Below are positions 33,008 to 44,929 of a stretch of 64,000 bases of DNA, piece after piece. The position numbers were made by a program, and so were the translations under genes. The DNA is taken from assembly GCA_033398695.1 (NCBI GenBank), contig CM065801.1:2542001-2606000 (forward strand), read 5' to 3'. Positions within the stretch are counted from its first letter, which is position 1, and every line of letters begins with the position of its first letter. The notes under the pieces were generated by a model. The model worked only from the letters and a program-made list of their open reading frames with translations, was not told the origin of the DNA and ran no database searches. This stretch comes from Orobanche coerulescens. Its lineage: Eukaryota; Streptophyta; Magnoliopsida; Lamiales; Orobanchaceae.

Positions 33008-33671
33008 TTCTACCCTCCTTAAAGAAGTTTCGTCCGAAACTTAAAACAAGTAGGAGAAGCAATATCCCCACCAGAAAACTCGACGAGATACACAAAAACC
33101 AAAAACTCGCGCCCAACGAAACGCGCAAGAAACGCCAAAGACATACGGCGTGAAAACACGCTCCACAACGACCAACACAACGCCACCGACTATGATTCAA
33201 AACAATAACGAGCAATTAATGTCACATCACATGCACACATTTAATCAAAAGCATACGCGACAACAAGCCGCACCCGACTAAAACGACTATGCGAAAGAAA
33301 CAAATAGAATATCACGATAGAAATCACTCCGATACTCGTCAACAAGAAAATGTCCGACGTCAAAACACAAACAATTCAAGATAACAGAAAATGAGAATAC
33401 CGTATATTACATTCTATCATACAAAAAATAAGTTTCGTCCCGAAACTTAAACTAAGGTTATCATAGTGATTCGAAACAAAATATAACGACACATAATAAA
33501 ATCCCATGCTCATGACCCCGCGGTCCACTAACACGCCTCCGTAGGTCCAACAACTAAACGGGGACTTACACAAAACAAAATATCATTCAACAAGTTCCAA
33601 ATGTAAAAGCGTCACAAAATACATCTCTACACGCAAAACAATTCGTGCAGCGAGTACCAAAAACACCATAA
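33008..33671 (-). other. Gag-only element, 3' untranslated region
   Basis: The polypurine tract (minus TTAAGGAGGGTAGAA, 33008-33022) abuts the LTR. AAGTTTCGGGACGAAACTT-like inverted sequences occur near 33030 and 33430. No pol coding sequence is present between the gag stop and the LTR. Confidence 0.7.
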
Positions 33672-34710
33672 CTAGACATCACTGGGCCCTCCGGAAGTAG
33701 GAATGGAATTTCGGTCCCTTATCATCTCGGCAACAATCTCGCAGTACTGAACTCGATGCCCCTCGTGTCCACAATTATAACAAGTCACTGGCGGTTTCTT
33801 ACAATGCGCGCGTTCATGGCCTAGAACGTTACCGTTGAAACACCTAGGAGCATTACCAGAACTCAAAGACACCGACTTGGGTCTTTTGGGTTCTCTAACT
33901 GACCGAGAAGGTCCCATACTCGGCTGATACGAGGGTTGAGGTGTGGGAATCCCAATTCCCTTACTTCCCGATGCGTCATCGGAAATCTTCTGCTTTTTTC
34001 GCTACCGATACGGACTCTGTAGACATTATAGCCATCTCAAACGCCAAGGCTCGATCCTGATAGTCCTTCAAGGTTGTACACATAAAAGGAGCCATACACT
34101 GCCGAATCTGAGGTTTCATACGCATATCAAAATAACGAACCTTATCTGCCTCACTTTTCACCTGATCCCGAACATAACACAACTGTCGATTATAATCGAT
34201 TATCGCCTGGGATATCGACACGTCTCGGGGCGTAGCCGAGAAAAACTCGACAATCCTACGCTCTTTAACAGGCGGCGGACAATACTCGGCCTCCATGGCA
34301 GTTTTGAATTCAGTCCAAGTAGCGGTACGATCACTAGGCGCTACGACCTCCCACCAGTCTGCAGCTTCCCTGTCGAGTAGGTATTGAGCAATAGGCACTC
34401 TTCTCTCATCGGGGCAAGCTACAGCATCAAATGTCCTGTCCAACTGGAAGAGTCAATTTTCCCAGCCTAACGAGTCCGAAGAACCTACAAAACGGGGCGG
34501 GTGCATTCTCATCACATCTCGTAACCACTTACTAGCTCCGTTATCTTCATCCGGAATCCCGTCTCGGTGTACGGTCTGATTCATATGCGCCAACTGGTCA
34601 GTCACCTGACGAAGGATGGTGGCGGCGCCAATATCAACATTACCTCTGGATGATTGCTGCTGATCACGACCACGACTACGACCACGTCCTCGGCCACGGC
34701 CTCTCGGCAT
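33672..34710 (-). pseudogene. Gag of a gag-only (TR-GAG-like) retrotransposon
   Basis: MPRGRGRGRGRSRGRDQQQS starts at 34710. It continues WLRDVMRMHPPRF, then AADWWEVVAPSDRTATWTEF (the capsid domain of chromovirus-type gag), and ends with CX2CX4HX4C in CYNCGHEGHRVQYC (about 33760). TGA at 34453-34455 is a Trp-to-stop change. A frameshift falls between 33976 and 33917. A first knuckle (CFNGNVLGHERAHC) lacks its second Cys. No protease, RT or integrase follows, so the element depends on another for movement. The capsid region resembles that of the Tekay-like element nested inside it. Confidence 0.85.
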
Positions 34711-35316
34711 ACTGGACGGACGACCAATAAGAATAACACATCCAAACAAACATCACAACGTCAAGATAAGACAATAAATAGCTGTAATATCCGTAATTTT
34801 TCCATTTTTAGCAGTTTCCATTTTTGGTGTATGTCTATTTTTATCGACTTGCTTGTAACCGTTTCGACATTTCGAATCTATTTTGTTCTTGGAGTTTTTC
34901 CATTTGGACGAGTTTTGATGATGTTTTCACGTAATTTCATTTTATGACATGTTTTGCCGCATGAACGTTCGATTCTTGTAAAACTCGTTCGTTTCCGTTG
35001 TTTCTTGGTTTGTACAAGTTCGTATGGTTGAGTTGGTCATGTGGAGACTTTCGGTTTGTAAATCCGACGTCGTTTCGTGATTTTCGGGCACTTGGGCCAT
35101 TTTTGTAATTTCCTAATAGTTTAGGGAATCTTGTTTTCGTTGTCGCATTACGGACCCTTCGGTGGTCGGAATTGTATTTCTCTTTCAGCGCTTAGCTCCG
35201 TCGTTTTGTATGCTTCGCGTTCATGTTCCTGGATTCTGGTCTCGTCGTGTGTATCGTGTATCGTACCCTCGGCAATGACTCTGGCGATATGACATCGGCG
35301 ATCTTGAGCTGCTGTG

Positions 35317-35480
35317 TAGGTAGCGCACGCTACCCTGTTGCCTTGCGTGCGCTACCGAAGAAACGATTAGCGTCGCTAATCCTTATTGTTAGCGTCGCTA
35401 ACGAATGAGTGGCGATAGCCACCTGGTATCACGGCCCGTTAGCGCCACGCTACATATGGAAGTTAGCGTCGCTAACTTCA
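35317..35480. repeat. TTAGCG...CGCTAA palindrome cluster
   Basis: Copies include TAGCGCACGCTA, TTAGCGTCGCTAA (twice or more) and TTAGCGCCACGCTA, in about 165 bases ending at the TATA box. The 3' LTR cluster (42164-42328) has TTAGCGTACGCTAA and TTAGCGTGCGCTAA at the same places. Confidence 0.85.
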
Positions 35481-35484
35481 CAAA

Positions 35485-35492
35485 TATATAAG
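35485..35492 (+). promoter_or_regulatory. TATA box, Tekay-like 5' LTR
   Basis: TATATAAG lies about 703 bases into the LTR. The same box is at 42334-42340 in the 3' LTR. Confidence 0.6.
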
Positions 35493-36802
35493 CCCAGTAG
35501 CGATTTGAAGCAGCGATTTCATTCTTTTCCCTTCGTTTCTTGACGTGCGACTTGAGACGATTTCCACCGATTCTTTTCGGAGTTCTATCCAGATTCCATC
35601 ACGGTAGAATCGAGCCACCATATCATAATCAACATAATCACCTTTCATCACCGAATTAAAGGTAATTCCTCGGGAACCCTAATTTTGGCGAATTTGGGGA
35701 TTTCGGGATTTTAGGGTGTAGTTCGAATTGTTCATCTATATTACGATATTCTTCACCGATTGTGATTATTGAATGATTCCAAATCCAGTTTCCTTGATTT
35801 GAATCCGAATTATCAATACGGGAGATTTTGCGTAAACCCTCACCGTATTGATTGAACGTATATTGTCGTTAATGGTAATCGGGGTTTTGGGAGTATTCCT
35901 TTCGATTATTAATGTCCGTTGGGGTGAGTTATGCTAATTCTTCGTTTAGGAACCGTCGTTTTCCATTCGGATCATCCGTAGTCATTTTCACTTCCGATTC
36001 TTGAAGAATGTCTCAAAGGCAACTAATTAACACTTGTTTAAATATTCTAGTATATGAATAATGGCTGTAGCGGGGTAGTTCTGGATCGATATGTGTATGA
36101 TCACCTAGGGACGGTCCGACGGGGCCTCAAGGGATACGTATTGCGGTGTGTGTGCGTATCGTGTACTGTGGTTAGCCACGCCGGGAGGTCCGACGGGGCT
36201 CTGCGGGGGACGGTGGCCGTGCGTCTCGTACCATCGGTTAACTTTGACTTGTGATGTGTTGGAGATAATGTGATTTGTGATTGTAAATATTCCTAATATA
36301 AAATGTTTTCTAAAATGACTTTTTGGCGCATATATTCATCGATTAGAATGTAGTTCAAATGGATTGTACTTGCACTAGCAGTTGTCGCTAACCCTTAAAT
36401 GGGGAAATACTTTTGTATTTCGTATTGATCGTGGGGATAAAGCGAGCACTCGGGACGTATGAGGATGATGGGCAAGCATGATATTGTCCAGATTTGATTT
36501 TTTCGATGTCATGTCGGTCGGTTACTATTGATGTCTGATTTTGAGATTTATGTATTATAAAGTTGGTTTAAGTACTCGAGTACTTCCTGTTTGAAATTGT
36601 TTATGTGTGTTCCCATTTTGGGAAATGGATTTGATGTCAGATTTTAATTGTCGGTTGGTAGTCTTTTATTTTAATTGTCGTTTTATTAATGATAGTTTGT
36701 CGTTGTCAAATGTCTTGTTGGTACGTTAGCCTGGTGGATTCCACAGTGTGGGGTCCACGGCGCTGTAATGTGCCCTGAATGTCTTGGGGGTGTTACAGAA
36801 TA

Positions 36803-36820
36803 TGGTATCAGAGCTTAGGT
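36803..36820 (+). other. Primer-binding site (tRNA-Met), Tekay-like element
   Basis: TGGTATCAGAGCTTAGGT lies five bases after the LTR end, complementary to the 3' end of plant tRNA-Met. Confidence 0.9.
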
Positions 36821-36892
36821 TTATGGATACCTAGGCTGTCGGTCATTTGGGTCTAGTTAAGTGTCGTTTGTTTTGGGACAGTATCACTGCTA

Positions 36893-38270
36893 TGCCATCA
36901 TCTCAGTACGCGGGTGCTCGTAAGTTTTCCTAACTTGACTCGTTTCACCGTTCTGTTCTATTCCTGTCTTAGTATCTTTTGCGTTTTGCGTTTGAATTGT
37001 ACTTACCCGTTGCTTCTTGAATTCCTGCCGGTAGAGGACGCGGTCGCGACGCGGTAGGGGACGTGGCGCGGCCGGTGGGGCGGCCATGTCCGATCACTCG
37101 GGAACCGGTCGGCGATGCCCTCTTTGTCGAGCAGTGTTCCCCTAGTTCGGAGGTCGCGAGACCGATCTGCTAGCTCCGGTAATGCTCATGAGAATGTTGG
37201 AGTGGCGACATATTACGGCAAGTAGCGAACCGAGATGACGCTCTGCGGCTCGAGCCGTTACGTGGCCATGCTAATGCCAACCCGGTTCGCCCTCTTGGAT
37301 CCGGTAATGATAAGCTACTCGGGGCGTGATTCGTATCGTCCTCTGCGGTTTGATGGTGCTTGACCCTTGGTTGGGAGAATTGGTTATTCGAGTTGGAGAA
37401 AGTGTTTGAGGCGCTAAGCTGTTCCAGGAGAGGAAAGTACCCATTGCTCGGTACTTCCTCGCCAAGGAGGCGGCGGCGTGGTGGCAAGCGGTGAAACCGC
37501 GTGGCCGGCGGCTACGTGGGCGAGTTTCGAGATCTCGATGGAAGGCGAATCATCCTTGGCGGTGAAAGAGGAGGATCCGAGCCTTCTTTGAGGCTAAGCC
37601 CCAAGATGTTCCTATTTCTCAAGCTATTAAGGACTACAATCAACCGCACTACGTGAGAAACCAAGTCCGAGATGAGCTAGACAAGATCCGCCACTTTGAT
37701 ATGCGGATGAAGCCGAGTGCGCCACTACATGTCAGGACTGGTGCACGACTTTGAAAGATTATCGAGAATAAAGCGATGGCTTACGAGATGTCGTTTTACT
37801 GCGCAGAGGCAGTGAAGGAAAGAAGCGAGAAGACCTCCGGTCGAGTTTTGGGAGGCAAGTCGGGGTATCCAAGGCTCGGTCAGTTCGCGAGTCTTGAGTC
37901 GATCGCCATCAGTTGGTCGAGGGAACAGTTCTAGGTCTGCTCCTGCTGGTTCCATTCGTGGTCCTACGTGCTTCAACTGCAGTCGTTCGGGCCACATGAT
38001 GAGTGAGTGTGATAGGCCTCCGATTCAGTGTCTTACTTGTGGTCGTATGGGTCACCGTGCTAAGTTTTGTACGGATGCAGCTCGGGCTCCAGTTACTCAG
38101 ATATCGGCCCAGTGCGGAGAGCCGAGTGTGAATCGAGGCAAGCAGTTCCTCGGCCCGCGACGAGTTTTGGTAGAGGTCGAGGTCGTGGTCAGCCTTCTAG
38201 AGGAGCTTCTAGTGCGGGGTCTGTTCCGCCCCGTGTGTATGAGATGAGGCGAGCCGGAGATCCCGACGCG
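36893..38270 (+). pseudogene. Tekay-like gag (heavily frameshifted)
   Basis: ATG 36893 opens MPSSQYAGARKFS. GTAAGT (36919) and CGGTAG (about 37034) could bound a short intron before the Arg/Gly-rich segment. Capsid text follows in changing frames, including DKIRHFDMRMKP near 37680-37715. Two perfect zinc knuckles are readable: CFNCSRSGHMMSEC and CLTCGRMGHRAKFC (37969-38070). The many frame breaks are short indels, not large deletions. Confidence 0.8.
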
Positions 38271-41200
38271 ACGGTGGCTACAGTACCGTCCACATCCTTG
38301 ACCATCCTGTTTCCGTATTGTTCGATTGTGCTACGCATTCTTTTATATCTATGGATTGTGTGCGTAAATGCATGTTGATTGCCTTGTTGCTTGTGAGCCT
38401 TTTGTTGTTAAACTTCCTAGCGGGGATAGCATCGTGGGGGACCGTGAGATTAGAGATTTTACGTGAGTATCGCGGGAGGGATTGGCCTTCTAATCGATTG
38501 CGGTAGATATTAGAGATGAGGATTTGATTAAGGTGAGGATTGGGCCGGACCGTCATGGGCGATCATGAATTATAGAACGAGGATCATTTCGATGTTAGCC
38601 TCGATGGTACCGAGCATTCTTTTGTGGGCGTAAGCGGGGTAGCAGAGATTACTAATCAGCGCTTTGAGGCGGTGAGACTTCTTGAGGAGGTTGCACGGGC
38701 TATTGGTGTTACGCTTTGAGATCGGAAGAAGGGGAGTCGAGCTCTCGTCTATTCCAGTAGTATGTGAGTATCTGACGTTTTCCGGATGAGTTGCGGGTTT
38801 GCCGCGGGCGAGAGGTTGAGTTCTGCGTCGATCTAGAGCGGGTGCGGCACCTATCTCTAAGACGCCATACCGTATGGCGCTGCCGAGATGCTTGAGTTGA
38901 AGAAAGCATTGGGAGAGTTGCTAGACATGGGGTATATTCGACCGAGTGCTTCGCCTTGGGGCGCACCGGTCTATTTGTAAAGAAGAAGGATGGGTCACTT
39001 CGTTTGTGCATCGACTACCGAGAGTTGAACAAAGTGACCATCAAAAACAAATATCCACTCCCGAGGATTGATGACTTGTTTGATCGATTGCAAGGAGCGG
39101 CCGTGTTTTGAAGATTGATTTGAGATCGGTGTATTATCGGCTCAGTGAAGGATACCGATATTAGAAGACGGCCTTTCGGACGAGATACGGTCACTACGAG
39201 TTTGTGGTTATGCCTTTTGGGCTAACCAACGCACCAGCCGTGTTCATGCGACTTATGAACAAAGTCTTTATCGAGTACCTCGATAAGTGTGTAGTCGTTT
39301 TTATCGATGACATCTGATTTACTCGAGGAGCGAGGAGAATACGCCGTCATTTGCATATTGTGTTAGATATTTTGAGAACTTAGCATCTTTTTGCGAAGTT
39401 CTCAAAGTGCGAGTTTTAGTTACGGGAAGTTATGTTTCTCGGTCATGTGATCTCGTAGGGTGTCCGTGTGGACCCACATAAGGTAGAGCGGTGTTGGATT
39501 GGGCGCCGCCCAAGAACGTGAAAGAAGTCCGTAGTTTTACGGGATTAGCCGGGTATTACCGTAGGTTCGTCGAGGGTTCTCTAAACTTGCTCGACCTCGG
39601 CTCGATTATTCTGAAGTCGAGAGAAGTTTGTGTGGACCGATGAGAGCGAGAATAGTTTTGAGGAGTTGAAGAAGCGGTTGGCGACCGCTCTGTTTTGGCT
39701 TTACCGAGTGGTAACGATGGTTTCTCGATTTATAGTGATGCTTCGGGCCAAGGGCTCGGATGCGTACTTATGCGGCACGGAGGACGATCGCTTATGCTTC
39801 CCGTCGATTGAAACCATATGAATTGAATTACCTACGCACGATCTTGAGTTGGCCGCGATCGTATTTGCGTTGAAGATCAGCGTCATTACTTGTATGGCTC
39901 ATCGTGTCGATTTTCACCGATCACAAGAGCACAAGTACATTTTCACGCGAAGAGCTTAATATGAGGCGAGAGGAGGTGGTTGGAATTGATTAAGGATTAC
40001 GATCTCGAGATCCTTTATCATCCGGCAAGGCTAACGTGGTAGCAGATGCCTTGAGCCGGAAATCGATCGCTTCGGCGCTTGAGTTACTTACGGCCCGGTC
40101 GGAACTTCGGCGTGAGTTTACGAGGTTGAGCATTGAGGTTGTCTTTGCCCAGAGAGTTCCGGCGATTGCGTACTCTTGAGATTTCTTCATCTCAGTCGAG
40201 GACATTAAATCGGGACAATTGGAGGACCCGATGTTTATTGACTTCGGGAGAGTGTAGAGAAGGGGAAAGCCCGGGATTTGTTATTCATGAGGACGGAGTG
40301 TTGAGATTCCGAGGTCGGTTGTGTGTTCGAGCGACTCGGAAATGAGACAGTATTATGCGAGAGGCTCACGCGTCACCTTACTCGATCCATCCGGCTCGAG
40401 TAAAATGTATAAAGATCGAGGAAAAATTTACGGTGGAGCGATATGAAGAAAGAGGTAGTTCGGTTTGTGGCTAAGTGTTTGACTTGTCGGCAAGTCAAGA
40501 TTGAGCATCGGCCCAGTAGGATTATTGAAACCACTTCCGTTAGGAATGGAAGTGGGAGGACATCTCTATGGATTTTGTCACGAGTTTACCAGGGACGAAG
40601 GTAGTATGAATATGGTATGGGTGATTGTAGACCGACTGACTAAGTCGGCACATTTTCTGGGTATCAAGGATACTTGGGGTCCAGAAAAGTTGGCTCGTAT
40701 TTTTATTACTCAGATAGTGAGGCTTCATGGTACGCCGAGGACCATTATTTCAGACGAGGATGGCGATTCGTATCGCATTTTGGCGGCGATGCATAAGGCA
40801 TTGGGGACACGATTACGTTTGAGCACTTCGTTCCATCCCGGCCGATGGCGATCCGACGTACCATTGACGTTCGAGGATTTGTTGCGCGCGTGTGCGTTAG
40901 GCCGGAGTAGTAATTGGGAGGAGCATTTGGCCTTAATTGAGTTTGCTTATAATAATAGCGCACGCGTCGATTAGGATGGCACCGTAGGAGGCACTTTATG
41001 GCCGACGTTGCCGATCACCGATATGTTGGGATGAGCCGTCCGATTTGGTTGGCACCGAGCCGGACCTTGTGTTGGAGACGAGGGAGAAAGTTGAATTGAT
41101 TAGAAAGAGGATGTTGGGTGCTCGAGTCGACAAAATCTTATGCGGATGTTAGGCGTAGACCTTTGGAGTTCGAGGTGGGAGATCATGTTGTTGAGAGTGT

Positions 41201-41600
41201 CTCCGACGAAAGGAGTTTTCCGTTTTGGGAAGAAGGGGAAACTCGGCCAGAGATATATTGGACCGTTCGAGGTATTGAGAGAGTCGGTGAGTTAGCGTAC
41301 GTTTGGCTTTACCTCCGTCGTGAGTCATGTACATAGCGTATTTCACGTTTCCCGATTGAGGAAATGCGTTAGGACCCGTCCCACATTATTGACTTTGGGG
41401 ACGTGGAGATAGAGAAGGATGTTACGTTTGAGGAGAGGCCCGTCAGAATTTTGGAACGTCGTGACAAACAGTTAAGGCACAAAACCATTCCTTTGGTTAA
41501 GGTGCAATGGTAGAGGCACGGAGTAGAAGAAGCGACGTGGGAGCTAGAGGAGGATATGCGTTCGAGATACCCCGAGCTTTTTGATTCTTAAGTTTCGGGA
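38271..41600 (+). pseudogene. Tekay-like pol with chromodomain (heavily frameshifted)
   Basis: Protease relic: VFDCATHSFIS (about 38316-38350). [22 protein letters not shown] (about 39000-39060), [13 protein letters not shown] (about 39210) and VFIDDI (39298-39315). RNase H region about 39630-40110. Integrase: MVWVIVDRLTKSAHFLGIKD (about 40615-40670) and IISDEDG (about 40745). C-terminal chromodomain-like tail: RPVRILERRDKQLRHK, VKVQW and ATWELEEDMRSRYPELF (about 41440-41590). The chromodomain places it among chromoviruses, and the ~2-kb LTR with the tRNA-Met site suits the Tekay lineage. Dozens of 1-3-base indels break the frame. Confidence 0.85.
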
Positions 41601-41614
41601 CGAAACTTTATTTT

Positions 41615-41626
41615 AGAGGGGGAGAA
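41615..41626 (+). other. Polypurine tract, Tekay-like element
   Basis: AGAGGGGGAGAA lies directly before the 3' LTR. It is preceded by AAGTTTCGGGACGAAACTT, an inverted repeat conserved in related elements. Confidence 0.85.
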
Positions 41627-43653
41627 TGTAATATCCGTAATTTTTCCATTTTTAGCAGTTTCCATTTTTGGTGTATGTCTATTTTTATCGACTTGCTTGT
41701 AACCGTTTCGACATTTCGAATCTATTTTGTTCTTGGAGTTTTTCCATTTGGACGAGTTTTGATGATGTTTTCACGTAATTTCATTTTATGACATGTTTTG
41801 CCGCATGAACGTTCGATTCTTGTAAAACTCGTTCGTTTCCGTTGTTTCTTGGTTTGTACAAGTTCGTATGGTTGAGTTGGTCATGTGGAGACTTTCGGTT
41901 TGTAAATCCGACGTCGTTTCGTGATTTTCGGGCACTTGGGCCATTTTTGTAATTTCCTAATAGTTTAGGGAATCTTGTTTTCGTTGTCGCATTACGGACC
42001 CTTCGGTGGTCGGAATTGTATTTCTCTTTCAGCGCTTAGCTCCGTCGTTTTGTATGCTTCGCGTTCATGTTCTGGATTACGGTCTCGTCGTGTGTATCGT
42101 GTATCGTACCCTCGGCCAGCGGCTCTTGGCGATATGACATCGGCCGATCTTGGCTCTTGTGTAGGTAGCGCACGCTACCTACCTGTTGCCTTGCGTGCGC
42201 TACCGAAGAAGCGATTAGCGTCGCTAATCCTTATTGTTAGCGTACGCTAACGAATGGTGGCGATAGCCACCGGATCATCCATGACCCGTTAGCGCCACGC
42301 TACATGGAAGTTAGCGTGCGCTAACTTCACAAATATATAAGCCCAAGGCGATTTTGAGCGGATTTCATTCTTTTCCCTTCGTTTCTTGACGTGCGACTTG
42401 AGACGATTTCCACAGTTCTTTTGAGTTCTATCCAGATTCCATCACGGTAGAATCGAGCCACCATATCATAATCAACATAATCACCTTTCATCACCGAATT
42501 AAAGGTAATTCCTCAGAACCCTAATTTTGACGAATTTGGGGATTTCGGGATTTTAGGGTGTAGTTCCGAATTGTTCATCTATATTACGATATTCTTCACC
42601 GATTGTGATTATTGAATGATTCCAAATCCAGTTTCCTTGATTTTAATCCGCGAATTATCAATACGGGAGATTTTGCGTAAACCCTCACCCGTATTGATTG
42701 AACGTATATTGTCGTTAATTGTAATCGGGGTTTTGGGAGTATTCCTTTCGATTATTAATGTCTGTTGGGACTGAGTTATGCTAATTCTTCGTTTAGGAAC
42801 CGTCGTTTTCCATTCGGATCATCCGTAGTCATTTTCACTTCCGATTCATAGAAGAATGTCTCAAAGGCAAGTACTTTACATTTGTTTACATGTTCTAGTA
42901 TTTGGATTATTGCTGTATCGTGGTTGTTGTGGATGGTTATGTGTATGTTCACCTAGGGACGGTCCGACGGGGCCTCTAGGGATACGTATTGCCGTGAGTG
43001 TGCGTATCGTGAACTGTGGTTAGCCACCCAGGGATGTCCGACGGGACTCTGCGGGGTACGGTGGCCGTGAGTCTCGTACCAACGGTTAACTTTGAATTGT
43101 GATTTGTTGGAGATAATGTGTTTTGTGATTGTAAATATTCCGGAATATAAAATGTTTTCTAAAATGACTTTTTGGCGCATATATTCATCTGATTAGAATG
43201 TAGTTCAAATGGATTGTACTTGCACTAGCAGTTGTCGCTAACCCCTTAAATGGGGGAAATACTTTTTGTATTTCAGGTATTGATCGTGGGGATAAACGAG
43301 CACTCGGGACGTATGAGGATGATGGGCAAGCATGATATTGTCCAGTATTTGATTTTTTTCGATGTCATGTCGGTCGGTTACTATTGATGTCTGATTTTGA
43401 GATTTATGTATTATAAAGTTGGTTTAAGTACTCGAGTACTTCCTGTTTGAAATTGTTTATGTGTGTTCCCATTTTGGGAAATGGATTTGATGTCAGATTT
43501 TAATTGTCGGTTGGTAGTCTTTTATTTTAATTGTCGTTTTATTAATGATAGTTTGTCGTTGTCAAATGTCTTGTTGGTACGTTAGCCTGGTGGATTCCAC
43601 AGTGTGGGGTCCACGGCGCTGTAATGTGCCCTGAATGTCTTGGGGGTGTTACA
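41627..43653 (+). mobile_element. Tekay-like chromovirus, 3' LTR
   Basis: This 2027-bp LTR is nearly identical to 34783-36797 except for small indels at CAG/CTG/CCG sites and one dense substitution patch (about 42867-43120). ATAGC follows at 43654-43658. Confidence 0.95.
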
Positions 43654-43658
43654 ATAGC

Positions 43659-44929
43659 AGCACGTTAAAACATCAACTCCAAGTCATCACACAAGTGCAC
43701 GAACTAACACTGTAATTTTAGAACTTCATTCAAAAGTAATCCACACAGTCACATCAACAAAGATGTTTGGATTTTACCAAATCAAACACGGTCAAAACCA
43801 CACACGTATCGCAAGGATCAAACACTAACAACAAAAAATAAAATGTTTCCGGGGTATTATTCAAATGATACAATTTTAAAATTCTCAAGTTTGAAAAATT
43901 TGGTGAAATGAAATTTTTGAAAACACTTTTAATACCTCGGTCGTCCAATCAAAACCATGTATCTCAACATTTAGAGAACACTAAAATATTCTCCGGCGAG
44001 CACAACAACACCACAAACTTATCACAACCACTTAGCCCCAATACGTGGACATATAAAGTTCAAAATTCCGAAAAGCAAAAATCGTTCTGCAAAATAAAAA
44101 TTTTCCAAAATCTTTTAGTTCATAACAAAAACGACGGTAATATTTTACAATGTCTGAAGTACTTTAAAACACATTTTTCAAATACCGTCTGATTGTGTCA
44201 TTTGAAAATACACGGCCCATTTGTCAAAATTTAACAAATTTTAAAAATCCATATAAACCGTGGTTTGACCGCACCACCAAAATATTTTCCAAAAATCGAT
44301 TTTTACAAAAATTCTCAAAGCATAAAGTCCTTAGAAAACATTCTCAAACTTACCCATAGCGGACAAAAATTACAACATTCCAAAAGCGATAATTTAAAAC
44401 CACATACTCAAATGGCAACCGAGTCGCCAATTCAATCAAATGCATCTCGTGGTATCAAATTTAAACACACGGAAAATCATTCATCGGAGTTTCTCACAAA
44501 CTCTACCGTCAGTACCTTTTGAAACCCGTCAAGGTTTACAACTTTCACAACATACCACTCCACCCGGTGATTCAAAGATAAAACAATAACGTGTCGATTC
44601 TATACATATACTATGTGCCACGAGTATTAAACACAACTATATTACACAATACTGTGTAAATAAAATTATGCACCGCAATTAACTCACTAAGATAAAATCG
44701 AGATACACAGGTATTACGCATAAAGGAGGAGACTTACATCCACAGGTCGCACGGAGGTGACGGTCGCCCACGATACTAATCTCGTCCGACAACATAACCG
44801 ACACGTTGTGACTACGCGCAACTCAACTTGTCACCTGACGACTCGAACGACAAGACAACACATTACTCGACAAATCACGACTCGACCCGACAGCCTAGGT
44901 TTCCGCAACCTAAGCTCCAATACCATAAA
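43659..44929 (-). other. Gag-only element, 5' untranslated leader and primer-binding site
   Basis: The primer-binding site is at 44911-44925 (minus TGGTATTGGAGCTTA, tRNA-Met type), next to the LTR at 44930. About 1.25 kb of leader follows to the Tekay insertion, with no convincing ORF. With the insert removed it leads directly to gag at 34710. Plus-strand frames here are chance. Confidence 0.75.

Larger units (their letters stand above)
34783..36797 (+). mobile_element. Tekay-like chromovirus, 5' LTR
   Basis: This 2015-bp LTR, TGTAATATCCG to GGGTGTTACA, is repeated at 41627-43653. The target-site duplication ATAGC is at 34778-34782 and 43654-43658. The TATA box TATATAAG is at 35485-35492, right after a cluster of TAGCG...CGCTA palindromes (35317-35480). 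AAAGGTAATT near 35660 could be a 5' splice site in the leader. Confidence 0.95.

Noticed and set aside
43754..44522. Small ORFs in the gag-only leader
   Set aside because: Low-complexity, Asn/Lys/Thr-rich translations of an AT-rich untranslated leader with no family match.
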